From NCBI GenBank assembly GCA_013205365.1, contig JABMNC010000069.1:1-28276 (forward strand): a stretch of DNA of 28,276 nucleotides. The letters run 5' to 3'. A program made the position numbers and the translations under genes. A model generated the notes under the pieces. The model was not told where the DNA came from, did not search any database, and saw only the letters and a program-made list of their open reading frames with translations. This document shows, piece after piece, positions 1 through 6,884 of this stretch (positions are counted from its first letter, which is position 1; every line of letters starts with the position of its first letter). The DNA comes from Cryomorphaceae bacterium (lineage in GTDB: Bacteria; Bacteroidota; Bacteroidia; Flavobacteriales; Schleiferiaceae).

Positions 1-1113
1 CTGCAGACCACCTGGCTTCCCGGCGGCTGTCCCGACACGAGCGAGGCTTTTTGGCTCTTTGTAGATTCTGTGCCCGATACCGAAATTCAGGCCCTCGCTT
101 GGCCCGGCCAGCCTCAGGCAAACCTTACCATCTGTGCCGACGACTCCACGCAGTTAGCAGCCATCGCATTTTCTAGCAATTGGACCTACCAATGGGAGGT
201 GCGCTTCCCTGCCGGCTCCGGCAACTGGGCCGCCATTCCAGGCGAGACGGGATCCAAGCTTAACGTGTCTACCGCTATTGTAGCCTACGACGCAGAGTAT
301 CGACTCGTCATTGACAACGACTACTGCAGGCATACTACCAGCGAACTCTTAGTCACCGTAGTGGATTTGCCCCTGGTTAATGTTGCCCCAGCGGACTCTC
401 TTGCGCTCTGTGCCGGCGACTCCGTTTTAGTTGGCGTAACGGGCAACAGTACAAGCTACCTCTGGACCTTCCCGGGTGGCAGCTTTAGCGGAGCCTCCTT
501 TTATGCTAAGACCTCAGGAACCTACACCGTGGCTGGCACGAATTCCAACGGTTGCACGTCGTATGACACCCTAAAAATTTACTTCCTGTCGGTAATTGCC
601 AACGCTGGCCCCGACCAGACTATTTTGCCTGGAACTACGGTGCAGTTGGCGGCTTCTGGAGGATCAGTCTACTACTGGTATGCTAGTGTGCCTTCCTACT
701 TTAGCGACCCCTACAATCCCAATGCGCAGACGGTGCCGACCCAAGATACCACCATGTATGTGGTAGAGGTTCTCAACAGCTACGGCTGTTTTGACACCGA
801 TACCATGATGGTATACTGGTTTGATCCTGCCTCTTTGGTTCCTGATCTCTCGGGGATCATGAACGTGATCACTCCCAATGGAGACGGTTTTAATGACTTC
901 TTTGATCTCTCTGAAGTGGTTCGTGCCGATTCCTGCGACATTATGATTTTTGACCGTTGGGGGGCTAAGACCTTTGAGCAGAAGCGCTACATCTCGGGAT
1001 GGGACGGGCGTTCCAACGGAGGAGATCCGCTGCCCGACGGAACCTACTACTATATTTTAACCTGCAGCGACGTTGTTCGATTCCGCGGTGCCATTACCGT
1101 GGTACGCCTTTAA
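1..1113 (+). CDS. Secreted protein with type B T9SS sorting domain (5' truncated)
   Basis: The reading frame is open from base 1, so the true start lies left of the window; 370 residues are visible. Most of it is beta-rich, Ig/PKD-like repeats with scattered cysteines and aromatic residues, typical of adhesin-like surface proteins. The last 85 or so residues (from about base 859) match the gliding-motility-associated C-terminal domain: NVITPNGDGFNDFF, then FDRWG, then WDG, then LPDGTYYY. In Bacteroidota this domain directs export across the outer membrane by the type IX secretion system. The next gene follows after 18 bases and encodes a PorP/SprF protein, the family known to serve cargo with this signal. 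The specific ligand or role of the protein cannot be told. Its last 170 or so residues resemble the end of the protein at 2598-4502. Confidence 0.9.
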   Translation: MQTTWLPGGCPDTSEAFWLFVDSVPDTEIQALAWPGQPQANLTICADDSTQLAAIAFSSNWTYQWEVRFPAGSGNWAAIPGETGSKLNVSTAIVAYDAEYRLVIDNDYCRHTTSELLVTVVDLPLVNVAPADSLALCAGDSVLVGVTGNSTSYLWTFPGGSFSGASFYAKTSGTYTVAGTNSNGCTSYDTLKIYFLSVIANAGPDQTILPGTTVQLAASGGSVYYWYASVPSYFSDPYNPNAQTVPTQDTTMYVVEVLNSYGCFDTDTMMVYWFDPASLVPDLSGIMNVITPNGDGFNDFFDLSEVVRADSCDIMIFDRWGAKTFEQKRYISGWDGRSNGGDPLPDGTYYYILTCSDVVRFRGAITVVRL

Positions 1114-1131
1114 CCTTTTTTAGCGAAGATT

Positions 1132-2598
1132 ATGAATTCAAAATTGCTATTTGTGGCCCTTGCAAGCCTCTCCTTGAGTGTTCAAGCCCAGCAAATCCCT
1201 CTGTATAGCCACCTCTTTTTTGCTCCGGCCATGGTCAATCCTGCGCGTAGTGGGGCCCGAGGCTTCAGCGAGCTAGTCACCATCCACCGCCAACAGTGGC
1301 AGGGTATGGAGGGCGCTCCAGAAACATCAGCACTTCTTTTTAACGGTGCCAACAACAAAGAGCGCATTGGGTATTCCGTCTATGCGTTTACCGACGCCAC
1401 AGATATTGTTCGTCGTTCGGGTATTTATGGCCACTATGCCTACCACGCTCAGCTCGCGGAGAACTCGGTTTTGAGTTTTGGAATCGGCGCGGGTTATGTT
1501 AACAACACCTTCGACATGGCAAGCATTCGGGTTAAGAATGAGGGTGATCCTTTTCTTTTTCCAGCAAATTCCAACGGCACGCTTGACATCAACCTCGGAC
1601 TCAATTTGAAGGTTGAAAACTTCCAGCTCGGCCTCTCTGTTCCGCAGGTATTGGCTCCTGCCATTACGTACTCCAACAACTACACCGGTCCGGTGGCCTT
1701 TAACTTGATTCGCCACTACGTGATTCAAACCCAATACGATCTGCCTATTCAAAAAGACCGCATGACGCTCTCTCCTTTAGTGGTAGTTCGTGCGGCCAAT
1801 TTTGTAACGCCTCAGGTAGACGCAGGCATGATGTTTAATGTTACCGAGTATGGCTATGTCGGGGCCCTTTTCCGCTCCAATTTCGGGGCTTCGGCTCAGA
1901 TTGGTGTTCACCTAACTCCTCTGCTGACCCTCGGCTACGCGCACGACTTCAGCACCAACGACTACGCAACTTCACTGGGCATGTCCAATGAGTTCATCTT
2001 GACCTACCGCTTTGGCGACAACAAGAGCAACGACCGCATCGAGGCGGAGATTAAGCGCCTTAAAGACAAGCAGCGACAAGCCGATCAAAACGGCGAGAAG
2101 CTAATCAACGATAAATTCGAAGAGTTTAAGGAGGAGCTAGAAGCCTCCAACAAGAAGCAGCTCGCCGCTCAAAGTGAAGAATTAGCCAAGGCCACGGCGC
2201 TCAAGCTTCAACAAGCTGGTGTTCAGGGAGGCGGCGTGCGCGCTTCGGCCGCCAGCCAAGGTTCCAGTACTCCTTCGGCCTCAGAATCCGGTGCGGGATC
2301 CGCAGGGTCCTCAACCATCAAGGGCTACAGCAAGGAATCGTATGCGACCAATGTAACGCCGGGCAGTATGGGTTACTATGTTACGGCAGGTGTTTATGGT
2401 GAGCAAGAAAATGCAGACAAGATGGTTCAGCGACTCAAGGCACAGGGCGTTCAGTCTAGGACCTTCCGCGATACCAAAAACAACATGGTTTATGTATATC
2501 TGCTCAAGTTTGGCAACTATGAAGAGGCCTCTGCTGCGCGCGAAAGCAACCTGAATGGGCAATACAGCGGCAAGCTGTGGGTAAAGGTCATCCAGTAA
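1132..2598 (+). CDS. PorP/SprF family T9SS membrane protein with C-terminal SPOR domain
   Basis: The protein has 488 residues with a signal peptide of about 19 residues ending VQA-QQ. Residues 20-300 look like the PorP/SprF outer-membrane beta-barrel: the opening QQIPLYSHLFFAPAMVNPA is the family signature, followed by alternating amphipathic strands. Family members are needed for export or anchoring of type IX secretion cargo, as SprF is for SprB. Residues 300-360 are charged and predicted coiled coil, 365-405 are Ser/Gly/Ala-rich, and 412-488 fit a SPOR domain (GYYVTAGVYGEQENADKMV, then VYVYLLKFGNYEEA), a fold that binds peptidoglycan glycan strands. Ordinary family members are about 300 residues, so the second half is an addition. 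The stop overlaps the next start (TAATG), which suggests translational coupling with the following cargo gene. Family assignment is firm; peptidoglycan binding is inferred. Confidence 0.9.
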   Translation: MNSKLLFVALASLSLSVQAQQIPLYSHLFFAPAMVNPARSGARGFSELVTIHRQQWQGMEGAPETSALLFNGANNKERIGYSVYAFTDATDIVRRSGIYGHYAYHAQLAENSVLSFGIGAGYVNNTFDMASIRVKNEGDPFLFPANSNGTLDINLGLNLKVENFQLGLSVPQVLAPAITYSNNYTGPVAFNLIRHYVIQTQYDLPIQKDRMTLSPLVVVRAANFVTPQVDAGMMFNVTEYGYVGALFRSNFGASAQIGVHLTPLLTLGYAHDFSTNDYATSLGMSNEFILTYRFGDNKSNDRIEAEIKRLKDKQRQADQNGEKLINDKFEEFKEELEASNKKQLAAQSEELAKATALKLQQAGVQGGGVRASAASQGSSTPSASESGAGSAGSSTIKGYSKESYATNVTPGSMGYYVTAGVYGEQENADKMVQRLKAQGVQSRTFRDTKNNMVYVYLLKFGNYEEASAARESNLNGQYSGKLWVKVIQ

Positions 2599-4502
2599 TG
2601 CGCCGACTCTTTGCGATATTAGTGGTTGCGCTGAGCTTAGCCACTCCGCTTCATGCAGCGCACCTGGTGGGAGGGGAGATAACCTACACCTGCATTGGGT
2701 CAAACCAATACGAGGTCAGGTTGCGAATCTATCGTGATTGCTTCTCAGGAGGTGCAGGGTTTGATAACAGCGTTAATTTCTCTGTTTTTAACCTTGGCGG
2801 AACCTTGGTCACCAACCCTTCAGTGCCAAAAGGTCCTACGGTTTCTGTTCCAGCGGGTACTGGGAACCCCTGCCTTACTACGCCCCCCAATATTTGCACG
2901 GAATATGCGGACTATATAGCGACCTTGACCCTGCCTCCCCTGGTTGGAGGATACACGATTTCGTACCAGCGCTGCTGCCGAAACTCCAGCATCTCCAATG
3001 TATCCAATCCGGGCTCTAAGGGTAATACTTATACGGTGCAAATTCCGTCAATGGATAATGCCTGCAACAGTAGTCCAGCCTTTGCTACGGTGCCTCCTAT
3101 TGTGCTCTGCCTTGGAGATCAATTGAATGTTGATGCTTCGGCCAACGATGCCAACGGCGATTCTCTGTTCTACGAGTTCTGTGAAATCTTCACAGGCGGA
3201 AGCCCTGGCAATGCGAGTCCAGGCACTGCGACGGCGCCCCCGTACACAACCATCACTTTTGTTGCTCCAGCTACGGCAAGCCAACCGGTTCCCGGTGCTC
3301 CGGCACTTACCATTAATGCGCAAACGGGCATTATTTCGGGGGTAGCCAATACTGCAGGACAGTACGTTGTTGGGATTTGCGTAAGTGAATACCGCAACGG
3401 TCAAAGGCTGTCGGTGGTGCGGCGCGACTACCAATTCAACGTGACTAACTGCATCATTAATACGGTGGCAGACATGATTACCCAGCTCGAGGACCCTCAA
3501 CTCTACTGCGACGGGAGAACTTTGACTTTTACCCCACAGACCGCGGGTGCCTTGACCTATTTCTGGAACTTTGGTGATACCACAACCACAGCAGATACGA
3601 GTTCCCTGGCCTTCCCTACCTACACCTTCCCCGATACGGGTACCTACACGGTTACCCTAATCATCAATCCTGGCTTGGTCTGTACCGATACGCTCAAGGT
3701 CCCTTTCCGGATTATGAACGCCCCGGACTACCGCATTGAGTCCAATGGGGTTCCTTGCGTGGAGGTGCAGAACTTCCGCTTTGAGGCAGTCGGTTCTGCA
3801 CCCTATGATGCCGCGATTTCCTGGGATTTTGGAAGCAGTTCCAACACCTTTGGCGCCTCTGGGAAGCTTGTGACTGGGGTGCGCTGGAATAGTTCTGGTA
3901 TTTATCCTGTTCGGTGCATTATCCAGTCCGCCTACTGTCCTGATACCCTCTGGGATACCGTCCAGGTTTTTGATTGGTACTATCCTGTTCTGGCCTCGCC
4001 CAAAGACACGCAAATCGCCCGTGGCGACACGGCCTACCTTGACGTTACCAGCGGTTCTGCCTACTATTGGTTTGCCGACCAGCCCGTGTACTTTAATAAT
4101 GCACAGCAGCGGAATCCCCAGGTTCTCATGCAGTCCGACAGTACCACATTCTATGTGATTGTCACCGACAACTTGGGATGCCGCGGTATCGATACGGTCT
4201 TTGTTAGCTGGCTTCCCGATCAGGTTAGTCCTGATCTGTCGAATGTAATGAACGTACTAACTCCCAATGGTGACGGCATGAACGATGTTCTGGATCTCAG
4301 CGAGGTTCAGTTTGGAGACGCCTGTACCCTCAGAGTTATGAATCGCTGGGGGACCACATGGGTCTATGAGAAGGAGGCCTATGCTAACGACTGGGGCGGT
4401 ACCGACCTCGACGGCAACCTTTTGCCGAGCGGAACCTACTACTTCTTTGTGGTCGGTCCGGGCGGTTTGCGCTACTCAGGTCCAGTTACTATTGTTTATT
4501 GA
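2598..4502 (+). CDS. Secreted PKD-containing protein with type B T9SS sorting domain
   Basis: The protein has 634 residues from the ATG that overlaps the upstream stop. A start 21 bases further left is possible but would put residues before a good signal peptide (MRRLFAILVVALSL, cleavage near residue 20). The mature N-terminus AHLVGGEITYTC...YRDC is a cysteine-rich module that often opens Bacteroidota gliding-motility-type surface proteins. Residues about 310-355 form a PKD domain (YFWNFGD, then YTFPDTGTYTVTL), with further beta domains after it. Residues about 550-634 are the type B C-terminal sorting domain (MNVLTPNGDGMND, NRWG, LPSGTYYF). It is therefore predicted to pass Sec and then the type IX system and sit on the cell surface or be released. 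Ligand and function are unknown. A terminator follows 24 bases after the stop. Confidence 0.92.
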   Translation: MRRLFAILVVALSLATPLHAAHLVGGEITYTCIGSNQYEVRLRIYRDCFSGGAGFDNSVNFSVFNLGGTLVTNPSVPKGPTVSVPAGTGNPCLTTPPNICTEYADYIATLTLPPLVGGYTISYQRCCRNSSISNVSNPGSKGNTYTVQIPSMDNACNSSPAFATVPPIVLCLGDQLNVDASANDANGDSLFYEFCEIFTGGSPGNASPGTATAPPYTTITFVAPATASQPVPGAPALTINAQTGIISGVANTAGQYVVGICVSEYRNGQRLSVVRRDYQFNVTNCIINTVADMITQLEDPQLYCDGRTLTFTPQTAGALTYFWNFGDTTTTADTSSLAFPTYTFPDTGTYTVTLIINPGLVCTDTLKVPFRIMNAPDYRIESNGVPCVEVQNFRFEAVGSAPYDAAISWDFGSSSNTFGASGKLVTGVRWNSSGIYPVRCIIQSAYCPDTLWDTVQVFDWYYPVLASPKDTQIARGDTAYLDVTSGSAYYWFADQPVYFNNAQQRNPQVLMQSDSTTFYVIVTDNLGCRGIDTVFVSWLPDQVSPDLSNVMNVLTPNGDGMNDVLDLSEVQFGDACTLRVMNRWGTTWVYEKEAYANDWGGTDLDGNLLPSGTYYFFVVGPGGLRYSGPVTIVY

Positions 4503-4526
4503 CCCGCGCCTTCACTCAACGTCATA

Positions 4527-4556
4527 AAAAAACGCGGCTTTTAGGCCGCGTTTTTT
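4527..4556. terminator. Bidirectional intrinsic terminator between convergent operons
   Basis: A 12-bp perfect stem (4527-4538 with 4545-4556; core CGCGGC/GCCGCG) closes a 6-base loop. It is flanked by seven A on the left and six T on the right, so either strand reads as a GC stem followed by a U-run. It lies 24 bases after the surface-protein operon and 15 bases after the dnaJ stop, the right place to end both transcripts. Confidence 0.92.
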
Positions 4557-4571
4557 GTTGGGTTCTACGTT

Positions 4572-5693
4572 CTAGGTTTGGAACAGGTCCTTGACTTTAT
4601 CAAAGAAACTCTTGTCGCCAGCGCCCGGTCGAGGCTTAAATCGATCGCTTGCGTTAAGCTTTTCTAGGATTTCTTTTTCGTCGTTGGTTAAGGACTTAGG
4701 TGTCCAAACTGCTACGTGAATCAGCTGGTCGCCCTGCCCGTAGCCCTCGAGGCTAGGTAGTCCTTTGCCTTTGAGCCTTAACGTTTTGCCGCTTTGGGTT
4801 CCGGGGTCAATTTTCATGCGGACCTTTCCCGATACGGTTGGGACCTCTACGGTGGTGCCCAGGGCGGCATCCGGGAAGGACAGGTGCAGTTCGTGGTGGA
4901 GGTTGTTGCCTTCGCGTACCAGAAGTTCGTGGGCTTCTTCTTCGATGGATACAATAAGGTCTCCTGCGGCACCACCTGCAGGACCGTGGTTTCCTTTGGA
5001 CTGCACCCTGAGTTGCATGCCGTCTTGAACGCCGGCAGGGATTTTCACGCTTACGACCTCGTCGTGGCGTTCTAGTCCGTCCGCTCCCACGCCTTCGGGT
5101 CTCTTGTCTATGGTTTTACCGGCTCCTTGGCAGCTTGGGCATGCACTCGCCGTGCGCATCTGACCCAGAATCGTATTCTGAATACGGGTTACCTGACCAG
5201 AGCCTCCGCATGAAGCACAGGTTTTAAACGTAAGTCCTTCTGCCGGAATGGCTCTACGAATCTTAATCTTCTTCTCGACACCGTTGGCAATCTCTTCAAG
5301 GGTGAGCTTGACTCGAACACGCAGGTTGGCTCCTCGGTTTGCGCCGCCGCCACCACGACCTCCAAATCCTCCAAAGGCACCGCCAAAGGAGTCTCCAAAA
5401 ATGTCACCAAAATGGCTGAATATGTCGTCCATATTCATTCCGCCACCACCGCCACCGCCTGAGCCGGTGCCAAAGGCCTGGTGCCCAAATTGGTCGTACT
5501 TCTGCTTCTTCTCGGGGTTCGATAGAACCTCATAGGCCTCGGCGGCCTCCTTGAATTTATCTTCAGCAGCTGCGTCTCCTGGATTCTTGTCGGGGTGAAA
5601 CTGAATCGCAAGCTTGCGGTATGCCTTTTTAATCTCCTCGGCCGAGGTACCTCGTGCTACTCCCAGTACGGTGTAGTAATCGCGCTTACTCAT
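4572..5693 (-). CDS. dnaJ: Chaperone protein DnaJ (Hsp40), two-repeat zinc finger
   Basis: This is the co-chaperone that delivers unfolded proteins to DnaK and stimulates its ATPase. It has 373 residues. The J domain spans 1-70 with HPD at 33-35. A Gly/Phe-rich linker spans about 75-120 (FGDIFGDSFGGAFGGFGG). The central region has CxxCxGxG repeats only at 159-166 (CASCGGSG) and 185-192 (CPSCQGAG). The C-terminal substrate-binding beta domains end in SFFDKVKDLFQT. Classical DnaJ has four such repeats; the outer pair that forms zinc centre I is absent here, a pattern I recall from flavobacterial DnaJ proteins. It starts 4 bases after the grpE stop and is certainly cotranscribed with it. Confidence 0.97.
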   Translation of the reverse strand: MSKRDYYTVLGVARGTSAEEIKKAYRKLAIQFHPDKNPGDAAAEDKFKEAAEAYEVLSNPEKKQKYDQFGHQAFGTGSGGGGGGGMNMDDIFSHFGDIFGDSFGGAFGGFGGRGGGGANRGANLRVRVKLTLEEIANGVEKKIKIRRAIPAEGLTFKTCASCGGSGQVTRIQNTILGQMRTASACPSCQGAGKTIDKRPEGVGADGLERHDEVVSVKIPAGVQDGMQLRVQSKGNHGPAGGAAGDLIVSIEEEAHELLVREGNNLHHELHLSFPDAALGTTVEVPTVSGKVRMKIDPGTQSGKTLRLKGKGLPSLEGYGQGDQLIHVAVWTPKSLTNDEKEILEKLNASDRFKPRPGAGDKSFFDKVKDLFQT

Positions 5694-5697
5694 ATTC

Positions 5698-6225
5698 TTA
5701 GTTTCCTTGGCCTACTACGACCTTGGCATATCGGATTATTTTGTCGCCCAAGAGGTAGCCCTTTTCAAGCTCATCCACGACGCAACCCACTAAATCTTCA
5801 GATGGGGCGGGGATGTTGGTAATGGCCTCCATACGCTCCACATCAAAGGCCTGACCTAGCGTAGAATCCATTTGCTTTAAGCCCTCACTCTTCAGTGAAT
5901 TAACGAGTTTACTTTGTATGAGCTCCAAGCCCAAGCGCTCCGAGCCTTCGGCTAGGGTCTTTAGGGCGCGCTCAAAGTCATCCAGAACGGGCAGTACCGA
6001 CTTAATTACTTTTTCTCCAGCAACCGACATCAGCTCGAGGCGTTCACGCGCATTGCGACGCCTAAAGTTCTCAAATTCGGCATAGAGTCTGAGGTTTTGA
6101 TCCTTGAGCTCTTGAAGTTCTGCCTCTATGTCGCGCTCCGTAAATTCGGCCTCTGCTTGGGTTGAGGTGGCCTCTTCCTGCACTGCCTCTAAGGGTTCTT
6201 TGGGGTTCTTTGTTTTGTCTTTCAT
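5698..6225 (-). CDS. grpE: Nucleotide exchange factor GrpE
   Basis: GrpE releases ADP from DnaK and so resets the Hsp70 cycle. The protein has 175 residues, normal for the family. Residues 1-60 are acidic and polar and lead into the long dimerising helix (AEFENFRRRNARERLEL), followed by the conserved VLPVLDDFERAL stretch. The C-terminal beta-wing includes GQAFDVERMEAI and ends KIIRYAKVVVGQGN. dnaJ follows after 4 bases. dnaK is not in the window, the usual situation in this phylum. The 94-base gap upstream, which carries an inverted repeat, makes an own promoter likely. Confidence 0.97.
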   Translation of the reverse strand: MKDKTKNPKEPLEAVQEEATSTQAEAEFTERDIEAELQELKDQNLRLYAEFENFRRRNARERLELMSVAGEKVIKSVLPVLDDFERALKTLAEGSERLGLELIQSKLVNSLKSEGLKQMDSTLGQAFDVERMEAITNIPAPSEDLVGCVVDELEKGYLLGDKIIRYAKVVVGQGN

Positions 6226-6255
6226 TGATCAATGACTTCTTCTCTTCGCCTTAAA

Positions 6256-6272
6256 ACACAAAGCCTGCCAAA
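6256..6272 (-). promoter_or_regulatory. Possible sigma-54-like promoter for grpE-dnaJ
   Basis: Read on the minus strand, TTTGGCAGGCTTTGTGT has the sigma-54 -24 box (TTGGCA). At the correct spacing it has a weak -12 box (GTGT instead of TTGC, keeping the G). Transcription would begin near 6244, about 19 bases before the grpE ATG. No TAnnTTTG housekeeping element is visible in this gap. The match is imperfect and the call is inference. Confidence 0.3.
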
Positions 6273-6297
6273 CGACCATTTAGTGTCATATTGGCAG
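6265..6297 (-). repeat. Inverted repeat CTGCCAA/TTGGCAG in the tlpA-like/grpE gap
   Basis: A perfect 7-base inverted repeat (6265-6271 and 6291-6297) is separated by 19 bases. Inner GAC/GTC and two weaker pairs could extend the stem to about 12 bp around an 8-base loop. On the minus strand it is followed by GCTTTGTGTTTT, so it may be a weak terminator for the upstream operon. Its right arm also contains the -24-like TTGGCA, so it may instead be an operator or activator site for grpE. Confidence 0.55.
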
Positions 6298-6319
6298 ACC
6301 TTGAGAAAGGGGTAAATTC

Positions 6320-6862
6320 TTACTTGGATTCCATGGCTTTAAGCGCATTCTCTAGCGCTGGTCCGCGTAAATTTTTGGCGATGACCTTGCCTTTGCCGTC
6401 AATCAAGTAGGTGGCCGGAATGGAGTTCACTCCATAAAGTGCAGCTCCTTCGGAGCGCCATCCCTTGAGGTCGCTGACGTGGTTGGTCCAAACAAGGCCA
6501 TCCTTGGCAATTGCTTCAATCCAGCGATCTTTAGTATTGTCGAGCGACACGCTGTAGACTTCAAAACCTTTTCCGGTGCTGAACTTGGCGTTCTTGTACT
6601 CGTTGTAGGTTTTAACTACGTTAGGGTTTTCCATGCGGCAGGGTCCGCACCAGGCCGCCCAAAAGTCAAGAAGGACCACCTTGCCCCGAAGGTCTGACAG
6701 CTTGCGGGTTTTGCCCGAAGGGTCGAGAAGTGCAATATCGGGAGCCATAGATCCGACGTTTACCGTAGCCAGTTGCGACGAAGTGTCGGGTGCAGTTACG
6801 ACGCTCGCAGGACTAGCGGCCAGTAGAAGGGCGACAATGCCGAGGGAAAGTATGTATTTCAT
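6320..6862 (-). CDS. Periplasmic TlpA/ResA-like thioredoxin family protein
   Basis: The protein has 180 residues with an N-terminal hydrophobic signal segment (about 1-23). A redoxin/AhpC-TSA-type thioredoxin fold follows: VGSMAPDIALLDPSGK opens the domain, the WCGPC active site is at 71-75, and a cis-proline lies in SIPATYLID (Pro149). The fold and export signal indicate a reducing or disulfide-exchange role in the cell envelope, for example in cytochrome maturation or protein thiol repair; the partner cannot be told. It starts 22 bases after murA and is probably the last gene of the uvrD-DUF4290-murA unit. Start choice is clear because the signal peptide begins at this ATG. Confidence 0.92.
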   Translation of the reverse strand: MKYILSLGIVALLLAASPASVVTAPDTSSQLATVNVGSMAPDIALLDPSGKTRKLSDLRGKVVLLDFWAAWCGPCRMENPNVVKTYNEYKNAKFSTGKGFEVYSVSLDNTKDRWIEAIAKDGLVWTNHVSDLKGWRSEGAALYGVNSIPATYLIDGKGKVIAKNLRGPALENALKAMESK

Positions 6863-6884
6863 GGGGTAAAAATAAGTTCAAAAA

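Noticed and set aside
999..1208. Overlapping frame across the end of the first gene and start of the second
   Set aside because: Arg-rich translation without a motif, bridging two well-supported genes in another frame.
2577..2597. A start for the second cargo gene 21 bases before the ATG at 2598
   Set aside because: It would put seven residues (MGKGHPV) before a clean signal peptide and overlap the upstream gene by 22 bases; the TAATG overlap start fits better.
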